Below are positions 1 to 6,375 of a DNA stretch of 7,353 nt, piece after piece. How positions within the stretch are numbered: position 1 is the first letter of the stretch; every line of letters begins with the position of its first letter. The notes below the pieces were generated by a model. That model was given only the letters and a program-made list of their open reading frames with translations, was not told where the DNA came from and searched no databases. This DNA comes from Actinomycetes bacterium. Lineage in GTDB: Bacteria; Actinomycetota; Acidimicrobiia; Acidimicrobiales; Palsa-688. Location of the stretch: contig JAJZYO010000094.1 of the NCBI GenBank assembly GCA_021798075.1, positions 1 to 7,353 on the forward strand, read 5' to 3'. Both the position numbers and the translations under genes were made by a program.

Positions 1-1195
1 CCAGGGCACCCGTCTGCACGAAGACGTACCGCCGGCCCACGCGTGCCAGGGCGATCGCCGCCAGCGCCAGCCCGAAGAACGTGAGGTCGTGGGTGTCGTG
101 GCGCACGAACCCCTCCTTCAGGACGGCCCACGTCCAACCGGCGAGCGAGACAGCGAGAGCTACCTGCCTCACGCGCTCGGCCCGGCCGCGAGTGCCCCCC
201 CGGCGCGCGTTCCCCCGGCTGCCGTGCAGAAGACGCCTTCCTTCACCTCCAAGCACTCCTTTCCCAACCGGGCCAACATCGCCTGTCGTGGCACCAAGTG
301 GCACGTCCCGGTCCACCCGGGCCAGGGACGAGCCGGCGGAGAGGTAGAAGACCAGCCCGAGCAGCACGAGCACGACCACGGCGAAGTAGTCCTCAGCTCG
401 GCGGCCCACAGAGAGGCTCATCGCCGAGGTGTAGCCGGCAGCTACCGAGAACGAGGCCCTGAAGTAGCCGGGCAGGTTGGCGAAGCCCTGGCCGGCGCCA
501 GCCCACGCCACCGCCAACGCGCCGGCCAGGGCACCGACGCCGGCCGCCGCCCGCCGAAGCGCCCGCGCCCCGTACGCCGCGCCCTCTGCCACGACCGCTA
601 CGGCCAAGAGCCCGCAGGACACAAGCCCGTCGTTGAACTTGACGAGGAGCGCGAAGCCTGCCAGCGCCCCGAGCACGACGACCGCAGCTTGGCGCCGGCC
701 TGCCTTCTCCGAACGGAGCGCCACAAGGGCAAGGCCGAGCGCGGCCGCGCTCAACAAGTCGGCATAGCCGGTGTGGCTGTTCGCCACGGCAAGGGCCAAC
801 CACGCGACGACACCGGCAGGCACGAGCCCCCAGGCCGGCCGTGCTGCCCCCACCACGAGCGCGGCCAACCCCCAACTGACGGCGAAGGCGAACAGCACGG
901 CGAGGAAAACTGTGAGCCGGTAGAAGGGCAAGACGGTATCGACCAGCCCGTACGGGCCGAAGGTGAAAATGATGCCCGGGCCCCACTGAAGGTGCCGCTC
1001 GAAGCCCTCGGCCAACCCAGCCTGCCATGACGGGTCGAGCCCGGGCGCCACCTTGGCCCAAGCTGAGGTCCTCCAGGACAAGACCGTCGCGACCAGGCTC
1101 ACGCCCGCCACCGCCGGGGTGCCGGCCAGCCAAACGAACCTGTGGCGCTGCGCCGGAGGGGCCGGGGCCTCCCGGTCGGCCTCCGAGCGGGCCAC
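1..1195 (-). CDS. Multi-pass integral membrane protein, 3' end cut by window edge
   Basis: This minus-strand frame is open from a GTG at 1195 to the left edge (398 codons, no stop), so the C-terminus lies outside the window. It begins MARSEADREAPAPPAQRH, then a hydrophobic segment at about residues 19-39. A polar loop at 40-90 includes LDPSWQAGLAEGF and WGPGIIFTFGPYGL, a pattern I associate with actinobacterial polytopic membrane proteins of envelope-glycan clusters. Further hydrophobic stretches lie near 92-118, 121-138, 147-160, 171-200, 218-232, 271-287, 343-358 and 372-384. Two other recognisable blocks are NLPGYFRAS (240-248) and KEGFVRHDTHDLTFFG (360-375). Residues about 297-338 are Gly/Arg-rich with unusually many A- or T-ending codons. 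The gene starts 8 nt after the glycosyltransferase stop, so both are probably one transcript. No clear Shine-Dalgarno is seen. The role is inferred: a membrane glycosyltransferase of the lipid-linked-sugar (GT-C-like) type, or a polymer assembly protein. A specific function is not recognised. Confidence 0.85.
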   Translation of the reverse strand, partial: MARSEADREAPAPPAQRHRFVWLAGTPAVAGVSLVATVLSWRTSAWAKVAPGLDPSWQAGLAEGFERHLQWGPGIIFTFGPYGLVDTVLPFYRLTVFLAVLFAFAVSWGLAALVVGAARPAWGLVPAGVVAWLALAVANSHTGYADLLSAAALGLALVALRSEKAGRRQAAVVVLGALAGFALLVKFNDGLVSCGLLAVAVVAEGAAYGARALRRAAAGVGALAGALAVAWAGAGQGFANLPGYFRASFSVAAGYTSAMSLSVGRRAEDYFAVVVLVLLGLVFYLSAGSSLARVDRDVPLGATTGDVGPVGKGVLGGEGRRLLHGSRGNARRGGTRGRAERVRQVALAVSLAGWTWAVLKEGFVRHDTHDLTFFGLALAAIALARVGRRYVFVQTGAL

Positions 1196-1203
1196 CCCGG
1201 CGT

Positions 1204-2019
1204 CTAGCTGGGGCCGGCTGCGGGCGCGGGCGTGCTCGCCTCTGTCCCGTAGATGCTGCGCCAGTCGAACACCACCGAGTGGTCGAGCTCGGAACGCCCG
1301 TCGTCGAAGTGCAGCCTGGCGGGATCTATTACCAAGCGCTCCGGCCACGAGCTCATGTTGTCGTAGTGGAAGTTGCTGCCGCCGCGGCGCAGCCCAGCGC
1401 GGTCCACTTCGAGCCGCCGGCGCATCTGGGCAGACGAACGCATCGGGTAGTGCCGGAGGTTGAAATTGCGCGGGTAACGCTCGCCGGACGGCGGGTTGTG
1501 GTTGAACTCTCTGGTATTGGTGGCCGACGCCCGCCACGACCTGATGCGCGGCCCACAGTCGGGCCAAAGACAGTAGTGCCGGACCCGGAGAGGCGCGCTC
1601 GTCACGTCCGGGTCGTCAGCGGGGGTCCACCAGTAGTTGAAATTGTTGAACTGGATCCAGTCGTAGGGGGAACCAACCACCTCTTCCAGCCATTCGGCAT
1701 AGGTGCGGGCGCGGTCCGGGCCTTCCAAGAACTCGTCCTGGTCGGGCCAGGAGATCCAGTCGTAGCGCCCTACGTAGTCCTTAATCAGGTGCTCCGACAT
1801 CGCCTGGTAGAGGCCGTAGAAGTCGAAGTCGCGCGGGACGCTCGCCAGCTCCACCAGCTCTCCTTGCAACCGGCGGAGCAGGTCGGGGGTCTCGTCGGTC
1901 GAGCCGTGGTCCCAGACGACCAGCTCGTGGCCCTGCTCGCACAGGTACCGCACGGCGTCCTCCACGAGGTCCCCGTCGTTGTAACAGAGCAGCACGCCGA
2001 GCAGCCTGGGCCTTCCCAT
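1204..2019 (-). CDS. Glycosyltransferase family 2-type protein
   Basis: A 271-residue soluble protein with a GT-A style start: RLLGVLLCYNDGDLVEDAV (5-23) forms the first beta strand and sugar-nucleotide loop, and VVWDHGSTDETPDLL (34-48) matches the second conserved block of GT2 enzymes. DWISWPDQDEF (87-97) supplies a DxD-like metal site (D93, D95). NLRHYPMRSSAQM (187-199) resembles the conserved tail of the Glyco_tranf_2_4 type (Pfam name from memory). It should transfer a sugar from an activated nucleotide donor on the cytoplasmic side, probably onto a surface glycan; donor and acceptor are unknown. The Pro/Ala-rich end (262-271) looks disordered. The ATG at 2019 is chosen because the first beta strand follows directly. 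There is no Shine-Dalgarno, but a TAGCCT box sits 8 nt upstream, suggesting a leaderless message. The membrane-protein gene follows after 8 nt, and the sulfotransferase is divergent across 35 bp. Confidence 0.88.
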   Translation of the reverse strand: MGRPRLLGVLLCYNDGDLVEDAVRYLCEQGHELVVWDHGSTDETPDLLRRLQGELVELASVPRDFDFYGLYQAMSEHLIKDYVGRYDWISWPDQDEFLEGPDRARTYAEWLEEVVGSPYDWIQFNNFNYWWTPADDPDVTSAPLRVRHYCLWPDCGPRIRSWRASATNTREFNHNPPSGERYPRNFNLRHYPMRSSAQMRRRLEVDRAGLRRGGSNFHYDNMSSWPERLVIDPARLHFDDGRSELDHSVVFDWRSIYGTEASTPAPAAGPS

Positions 2020-2027
2020 CTGGGTAG

Positions 2028-2033
2028 AGGCTA
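2028..2033 (-). promoter_or_regulatory. Candidate -10 box for a leaderless glycosyltransferase transcript
   Basis: TAGCCT on the minus strand fits the actinobacterial TANNNT -10 pattern and ends 8 nt before the ATG at 2019. That spacing puts transcription start at or within 1-2 nt of the start codon. No purine-rich ribosome site lies in between (the spacer reads CTACCCAG). The same 8-mer, GCTAGCCT, precedes clpP in this window. No -35 hexamer is evident. Inferred from pattern and spacing only. Confidence 0.42.
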
Positions 2034-2041
2034 GCTTCCGC

Positions 2042-2047
2042 TAACTT
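2042..2047 (+). promoter_or_regulatory. Candidate -10 box for a leaderless sulfotransferase transcript
   Basis: TAACTT fits TANNNT and ends 7 nt before the ATG at 2055, the spacing expected if RNA starts at the A of the start codon. The intervening CGGTCCC has no Shine-Dalgarno character. It stands back-to-back with the minus-strand box at 2028-2033 inside a 35-bp gap, so the -35 zone of each promoter would overlie the other gene's start. Inferred, not demonstrated. Confidence 0.42.
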
Positions 2048-2054
2048 CGGTCCC

Positions 2055-3224
2055 ATGGACGGCCCCCAGCCGGCCGGCGTGGCCATAGTCGGCATGCACC
2101 GCAGCGGGACGAGCGCGGTGGCAGGCTTCCTCACCCAGGCGGGTTACTTCGCCGGCAAGGACGACGAGCTGCTCCCGCCCCAGGAAGACAACCCGAAGGG
2201 GTACTTCGAGCGGGAGGACGTCAATGCGATCAACGACGAACTGTTCGCTTCGCTCGGGGGCGCCTGGGAAAGGCCGCCGTCGCGCCAGCAGATAGCCGAA
2301 GCCGCCCCGGCGTGGACGGGCAGGATAGAGGGCCTCCTCGACGGCCTCCGCACCGGCGCCGCCGGGCGGCCCTTGGTACTGAAGGACCCCCGCGTCAGCC
2401 TGGCCCTGCCGGCGTGGACGCCCGCCGTAGGCGAGAGCCTGTGCTGGCTCGTCGTGGAGCGCAACCCCGTCGATACCGCCCTGTCGCTCCGCAAACGGGA
2501 CGGGCGGCCGCTCTCGGTCGCCCTCGCCCTCTGGCAGCTCTATTCGACCGAGCTGCTCGAGGGGTTGGCGGGCCGGCGCGTCCTCGTCATCCACTACGAC
2601 GACTTCGTCCGCCAGCCCGCCCAGGGAGGCGCCGCCCTCCTGGAGCGCCTGGGCGAGGTGCTGGCACCGGGCATGGCCGCGACGCTGGAGCCGGCCCGTG
2701 CCAAGGGGTTCGTCTCGGGGTCGATGCGCCACCATTCGACCGACCTCGCCGGCCCTTTCGCCGCCGAGACCATGACCTGCCTGCAGATGGACCTCGCCCG
2801 CTGGCTCGCGGCCCTGCCGGCGGGTTGGGCCGAGCTCGAGCCGCCGCCCGAGCTTCGCCAGCAGCCCGAGAGCGCCCTCGTCGCGACGGCCGAGTACTAC
2901 GACGCTATGGGCGACCGGCACGGCATGGAGACGGCCTACGACACCGAGCGCCACCGGGCGCTCCACTTCGAACAAGCCACCGAGTTGAAGGACCGCCACA
3001 TCGCCAACATCGAAGCGGCTCTGGAGGCGGCGGCCAAGCGGGCCGAGTCCGACGAGGAGCGGGTGGGCCAGCTGGAGGCGGAGGTGCGCCGGCTCGAGGA
3101 GGACAACACCGCCCTCCGCGACCAGTTGCGCCGGCTCCGCGAGGACGGCCTGGCCGCCGCCAGCAACCTCTTCACCCTGGCGAAGCGCAGCTTGTCCGGC
3201 CGCGCCGGCGGGTCATTCTTGTAG
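2055..3224 (+). CDS. Sulfotransferase family protein with C-terminal coiled coil
   Basis: A 389-residue protein. VAIVGMHRSGTSAVAGFL (9-26) is the P-loop-like 5'-phosphosulfate-binding loop of PAPS-dependent sulfotransferases. NPKGYFE (46-52) and VLKDPRVSLALPAW (108-121) are typical of the bacterial sulfotransferase-family proteins found in polysaccharide clusters. VVERNPVDTALSLRKRDG (133-150) matches the 3'-phosphate-binding region, and VLVIHYDDFV (176-185) the next core strand. The fold ends near residue 270. From about 300 to 365 the chain is charged with leucine heptad spacing (for example VGQLEAEVRRLEEDNTALR at 337-355), a clear coiled coil, followed by a basic tail NLFTLAKRSLSGR (371-383). 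The expected reaction is sulfate transfer from PAPS to a glycan hydroxyl or amine; some relatives may use other chemistry, so the substrate is open. The coiled coil may mediate dimerisation or docking to the glycosyltransferases. The ATG at 2055 gives the family's usual short lead into the P-loop. It is divergent from the GT2 gene and converges on the GT4 gene. Confidence 0.87.
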   Translation: MDGPQPAGVAIVGMHRSGTSAVAGFLTQAGYFAGKDDELLPPQEDNPKGYFEREDVNAINDELFASLGGAWERPPSRQQIAEAAPAWTGRIEGLLDGLRTGAAGRPLVLKDPRVSLALPAWTPAVGESLCWLVVERNPVDTALSLRKRDGRPLSVALALWQLYSTELLEGLAGRRVLVIHYDDFVRQPAQGGAALLERLGEVLAPGMAATLEPARAKGFVSGSMRHHSTDLAGPFAAETMTCLQMDLARWLAALPAGWAELEPPPELRQQPESALVATAEYYDAMGDRHGMETAYDTERHRALHFEQATELKDRHIANIEAALEAAAKRAESDEERVGQLEAEVRRLEEDNTALRDQLRRLREDGLAAASNLFTLAKRSLSGRAGGSFL

Positions 3225-3257
3225 ACGAAAACGGCCTATTTGACCACTTACGTCTGC
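3221..3257. other. Weak stem-loop in convergent gap
   Basis: GTAGACG (3221-3227, overlapping the sulfotransferase stop) can pair with CGTCTGC (3251-3257) with one G-T pair, across a 23-nt loop that is unusually A/T-rich for this window. It lies between two converging genes, where a terminator is expected, but has no T-tract. It is the only dyad I can offer as a termination signal here. Confidence 0.2.
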
Positions 3258-3317
3258 AAGAACGCGGTGGTGGGGCCGAGGGCGCCCTAGAGGCAACGCC
3301 GGCGGGCGGGCGAGGGT

Positions 3318-4547
3318 TCAGCGGGCGGCAGCCTCGTCGGGCGCCGCATGGCCGGCGACCAGGTCGGGGGCCCGCCGGGGGGCGAGGCACCACTCGACGA
3401 GCGGGCCGGCTACCACGTCCCATGTGTAGCGCCGGGCTAGGCCTGCAAAGCGGTCCCTCGGTGGAGGGTCGGCCAGCAGTTCGGCCAGGCCCCGCTCGAT
3501 GGCACCCACGTCACCGGGGGCCACCGCCTTCCCCAAGCCGGCGGCCGCGACCTCCTCGGCCAGCACGTCGCCGCCGGTCAGGACCATGGGCAAGGCTGCC
3601 CAGATGTAGTCGAGCACCCTGGAACGGAACGAATAGCGCGTCTCCAGGTGGTCCAGGTGCGCGCTCACCGCGACATCTGCCTCCAGCAGGAGGTCGGCCC
3701 TGCGCCCGTAGGGCACCCACCCCTCGTTGAAAAAGACGTGCCTCCCGCTGAGGCCGAGCTCGCCCGCCAGCCGGCGCAATTCGGTGGCCGCGCGCATCTC
3801 GGGCACGGAGGGGTTGGGGTGGCCCATGCCCATAAAGACCAGGCGCACCTCGGGCACTGTGACGGCCAGGCGGCCCACGGCGTGCACCACCGAGGCCGGG
3901 TCCAGCCAGTTGTAGACACCGCCGCCCCAGAGGACGACCTTGTCCCTCGTGCCGATGCCGGGCAGCACGCCGCGAAGCGCCGGCGCGCGGTGCACCGGCG
4001 GGTTGGCCGGGAGCCCGTAAGGGACGACCGCGACCAGCCGGGAAAGCGTGGGGTCGCCGGCACAGTTGTAAGGGTTGACTCGCCCGAGCGCGGCCAGGCT
4101 CCCGAGCCAGAAGTCCCGCTGGCGCTCGCTCGCACAGGTGAAGAAGTCACCCCGCCGGAGAGCGACATTCAGCACGCCGGCCTGGCGGGCGACCCGCGTG
4201 TCGTGCTCCGCCTGGCTCTCACCGCCGGCTTCGAGGTTCTCCAGGTGGTAGGGGTCGTAGATGTCCACTGCGACCGGCTTGTCCCCCCCACGCAGTTCGT
4301 CGGCCATGTACACGAGCGCGCTCGGGGCGAAGCAGGCCTCGGCCTCCCCCACCATCTCGGCCAGCGCCGGCCCGTACGCGAGGCGCAGGTCGGCGCTCGG
4401 GTGGGAACCTTCCACCGAGACCGTGCTGGCAAGGACGACGTCCACGTGGGCGGCCAGGGCCTCGGCCAGGTGCCACGCCCGGATGGCGGGGCCGGGCATC
4501 TCGGGACCGATCGGGTCGGTGGAGAGGACGAGGACGCGCCTTCTCAC
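3318..4547 (-). CDS. GT4-family glycosyltransferase (GT-B fold), paralogue A
   Basis: A 409-residue protein with GT-B architecture. RVLVLSTDPIGPEMPGPAIR (4-23) is the N-terminal strand and the GPAxRAWHLA helix of this GT4 subgroup. VDIYDPYHLENL (94-105), CASERQRDFWLG (138-149) and VVPYGLP (174-180) complete the acceptor domain. VVLWGGGVYNWLDP (204-217), VRLVFMGMGHPNP (234-246) and VFFNEGWVPY (271-280) form the nucleotide-sugar domain. HLETRYSFRSRVLDYIWAALP (300-320, in two pieces HLETRYSFRSR and VLDYIWAALP) carries the family's nucleotide-sugar/phosphate-binding region, with E302 a candidate for the conserved acidic residue. It should transfer a sugar from a nucleotide donor, at the membrane face, to a growing surface glycan; specificity is unknown. 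The start is GTG at 4547, the only sensible one; AAGG lies 3 nt upstream. It is about two-thirds identical to the divergent paralogue at 4706-6100 over a hand-aligned 163-residue block, but lacks that protein's tail. Confidence 0.88.
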   Translation of the reverse strand: MRRRVLVLSTDPIGPEMPGPAIRAWHLAEALAAHVDVVLASTVSVEGSHPSADLRLAYGPALAEMVGEAEACFAPSALVYMADELRGGDKPVAVDIYDPYHLENLEAGGESQAEHDTRVARQAGVLNVALRRGDFFTCASERQRDFWLGSLAALGRVNPYNCAGDPTLSRLVAVVPYGLPANPPVHRAPALRGVLPGIGTRDKVVLWGGGVYNWLDPASVVHAVGRLAVTVPEVRLVFMGMGHPNPSVPEMRAATELRRLAGELGLSGRHVFFNEGWVPYGRRADLLLEADVAVSAHLDHLETRYSFRSRVLDYIWAALPMVLTGGDVLAEEVAAAGLGKAVAPGDVGAIERGLAELLADPPPRDRFAGLARRYTWDVVAGPLVEWCLAPRRAPDLVAGHAAPDEAAAR

Positions 4548-4598
4548 CGGCCTTGCCCGGCTCTGCCTGCCGGCCCGCCTGGCGACCTCAGCCCCGCG

Positions 4599-4615
4599 CC
4601 TGCCCCCAGGGCAGG
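4599..4615. promoter_or_regulatory. Perfect 7-bp dyad between divergent glycosyltransferase genes
   Basis: CCTGCCC and GGGCAGG are perfect inverted arms separated by CCA, in the 158-bp gap between two divergently transcribed GT4 genes. It starts 51 nt before the minus-strand start and ends 90 nt before the plus-strand start. The place suits an operator or an untranslated-leader hairpin. In DNA this rich in G and C a chance dyad is possible, and no regulator gene is nearby. Confidence 0.3.
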
Positions 4616-4705
4616 GCCCCCATCCCCGCCCGGGGCCGTTACGCTGCGACCCGTGGTTGCCGCCATCGCCGTGAGGTTAGCCGGCTGCGCCCCTGGGGCC
4701 CGGCG

Positions 4706-6100
4706 GTGAGCCGGGTCCTCGTCGTGACCGCGGACGTCTTGCGGGAGCAGATGGCCGGGCCTGCCATGCGCGCCTGGCACATGGCGTCCCGCCTCGCCAG
4801 GGAGAACGAGGTCCGGCTCCTCACGACCTCGCCTTACTGCGAGCTCGCCGGCGAAGGCTTCGAAGCCAGAGCGGCCTCCCCTGAAGCGCTCGCCGAGGCG
4901 GTCCGTTGGAGCGAGGTCATGGTCCTCCAGGGCTACGTCACGCACCACAACCCGTGGCTCCTAGAGAGCGACCGCGTGACCGTGTTCGATGTCTACGACC
5001 CGCTCCACCTGGAGACCCTCGCGCTCACCCAGGGCAACCCCGGGCCGGTCCGGGACGCGCACGTGCGGCTGTCGATCGAGACCCTGAACCACCAGTTGGA
5101 GCGGGCCGACTTCCTGATATGTGCCACAGAACGCCAGCGCGACCTCTTCATCGGCCAGCTCTGCGCCCTCGGGCGGGCAAACCCGCTCACCTACGACGAG
5201 GACCCGACGCTCCGCCGGCTGATCGACGTGGTCCCCTTTGGCCTCCCGGACCAGGGCCCGGTGCACCGCCGGCCGGCCCTGCGCGGAGTCGTCCCGGGCA
5301 TCGGGCCCGACGACGACGTGATCGTGTGGGCGGGGGGGGTGTACGACTGGTTCGACCCCCTCACGCTGGTGCGAGCGGTCGCCAGGCTGGCGGAGCGCCG
5401 GCCCACGGTCCGGCTGTTTTTCATGGGGATGCGCCACCCCAACCCCGACGTGCCCGAGATGCGCATGGCGGGAAAGACCCGGGCGCTCGCCGAAGAACTG
5501 GGCGTTTCCGGCAAGAGCGTCTTTTTCAACGAAGGCTGGGTGGCCTACGACGACCGGGAGAACTTCTTGACCGAGGCCGACGTGGGCGTGACCGCGCACT
5601 TCGACAGCGCGGAGACCCGCTACTCGTTCCGGACCAGGTGCCTCGACTACCTCTGGGCGGCGCTGCCCGTCGTCACCACCGAGGGCGACGCCTTCGCCGC
5701 GCTGGTCGAAGGCGAGGGCCTTGGCTTCGCAGTCCCACCGGAAGACCCAGTCGCGCTGGAAGAAGCGCTCGCCCGCCTCTTGGAGGACAAGGAGCGCGCC
5801 GAGGGCTGCCGGGCCAAAGCGGTTCAGGTGCGCGAGCTGTACCGGTGGTCGGTCGCACTGGAGCCCCTGGCCGAGTTTTGCCGCCGGCCGAGGCGGGCGC
5901 CCGACCTCCTGGCAGGGGGTTTTGGCGTTGGGGTGCCCGAGCCGGCGGCGGCTGCCGGCCCGCCCAGGCCAAGGACGGTCGTGGAACTCGCTCGCCACCA
6001 CTACAAAGAAGGAGGTCTCGGCCAGGTGGCCAACCGAGTGGCCCAGAAGGCCTACCGGATAGCCACAGGCCGTGACAAGGGGCCTACGTCCAACTCCTGA
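4706..6100 (+). CDS. GT4-family glycosyltransferase, paralogue B with C-terminal tail
   Basis: 464 residues from the GTG at 4706. The motif order repeats paralogue A: RVLVVTADVLREQMAGPAMR (3-22), VFDVYDPLHLETL (93-105), CATERQRDLFIG (139-150), VVPFGLP (175-181), VIVWAGGVYDWFDP (205-218), VRLFFMGMRHPNP (235-247), VFFNEGWVAY (272-281) and SAETRYSFRTRCLDYLWAAL (301-320). It is thus a GT-B retaining-type enzyme expected to add a sugar from a nucleotide donor to a surface glycan or lipid-linked intermediate. After the last helix of the shared core (near residue 408) comes a Pro/Ala linker and then TVVELARHHYKEGGLGQVAN plus RVAQKAYRIATGR (424-456), a basic amphipathic tail that paralogue A lacks, possibly for membrane or partner contact. 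The frame stays open back to 4553, but residues upstream of 4706 are Pro/Arg-rich and have no family match, and GTG 4706 aligns with the paralogue's start. The Shine-Dalgarno is weak. A TAGCCG at 4678-4683 could be a poor -10. Confidence 0.87.
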   Translation: MSRVLVVTADVLREQMAGPAMRAWHMASRLARENEVRLLTTSPYCELAGEGFEARAASPEALAEAVRWSEVMVLQGYVTHHNPWLLESDRVTVFDVYDPLHLETLALTQGNPGPVRDAHVRLSIETLNHQLERADFLICATERQRDLFIGQLCALGRANPLTYDEDPTLRRLIDVVPFGLPDQGPVHRRPALRGVVPGIGPDDDVIVWAGGVYDWFDPLTLVRAVARLAERRPTVRLFFMGMRHPNPDVPEMRMAGKTRALAEELGVSGKSVFFNEGWVAYDDRENFLTEADVGVTAHFDSAETRYSFRTRCLDYLWAALPVVTTEGDAFAALVEGEGLGFAVPPEDPVALEEALARLLEDKERAEGCRAKAVQVRELYRWSVALEPLAEFCRRPRRAPDLLAGGFGVGVPEPAAAAGPPRPRTVVELARHHYKEGGLGQVANRVAQKAYRIATGRDKGPTSNS

Positions 6101-6300
6101 GGCCTACCTCGGCCCTCCAGTCCCCACTGACGAGCCCGTGCGGGGTCCCAACGGGAGCTATTTGGTGGTCCTCCAACCCGTCATCGCGCCGCCCCGCCGA
6201 CCTCAGGTCCGTGTACGGGCGGAGGGCGCTCGAAGGTTAACCTGGGAGCGCGGCCTGACCGGTGCCTCCGGCTCCAGGGGCGCGGGTGCCTGGCGGCGTG

Positions 6301-6315
6301 GCCGGCCAGGCCGGC
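6301..6315. other. GC-rich dyad in the convergent gap 6101-6353
   Basis: GCCGGC, CAG, GCCGGC forms a perfect 6-bp hairpin between the converging GT4 and clpP genes. There is no T-tract on either strand, so intrinsic termination is not supported. The rest of the 253-bp gap shows no gene-like frame that I trust; frames there are shadows with no family features. Confidence 0.25.
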
Positions 6316-6323
6316 TGAGGGCA

Positions 6324-6375
6324 GCCTCGGTTGATGGCGGCCGCCGGCCCGCTTCAGTTGAGGGCGGCCGCCGGC
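6324..6375. repeat. 27-bp imperfect tandem duplication across the clpP stop
   Basis: Bases 6324-6348 and 6351-6375 match at 22 of 25 positions with a period of 27. The best-conserved part is GTTGAKGGCGGCCGCCGGC (6330-6348 and 6357-6375, one difference). Each copy holds the self-complementary GGCGGCCGCC, so the two copies can also pair with each other across a 17-nt loop. The right copy encodes the last residues (EPAAALN) and stop region of ClpP; the left copy lies just past the stop. It may be a slippage duplication. A transcript-end role is possible but no T-tract follows. Confidence 0.6.

Noticed and set aside
89..1030. Long plus-strand open frame (313 codons) and the minus-strand frame 393-1133
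   Set aside because: Both overlap the membrane-protein frame, which alone shows hydrophobic helices and recognisable family blocks. The others are rich in Arg, Pro, Gly and His, as expected from reading GC-rich coding DNA in the wrong frame.
1027..2034. 335-codon plus-strand frame opposite the GT2 gene
   Set aside because: Antisense to a clear glycosyltransferase; valine/arginine-rich with no motif.
2031..2999. 322-codon minus-strand frame opposite the sulfotransferase
   Set aside because: Antisense shadow; the plus strand has the P-loop, phosphate-binding motif and coiled coil.
2312..3730. 472-codon plus-strand frame crossing two genes
   Set aside because: Arg/Pro/Gly-rich, spans the end of the sulfotransferase and runs antisense into the GT4 gene; no domain.
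4553..4705. N-terminal extension of GT4 paralogue B from an upstream ATG
   Set aside because: The extra 51 residues are Pro/Arg-rich, have no match in the paralogue, and would cover most of the divergent control region. GTG 4706 matches the paralogue's start.
3648..4709. 353-codon plus-strand frame opposite GT4 paralogue A
   Set aside because: Antisense shadow with no recognisable motif.
4906..6075. 389-codon plus-strand frame and 346-codon minus-strand frame (4961-6001) over GT4 paralogue B
   Set aside because: Composition is that of shifted GC-rich coding DNA; the accepted frame matches its paralogue throughout.
6101..6353. Intrinsic terminators in the convergent gap
   Set aside because: Several GC-rich dyads exist but none is followed by a T-tract on either strand.
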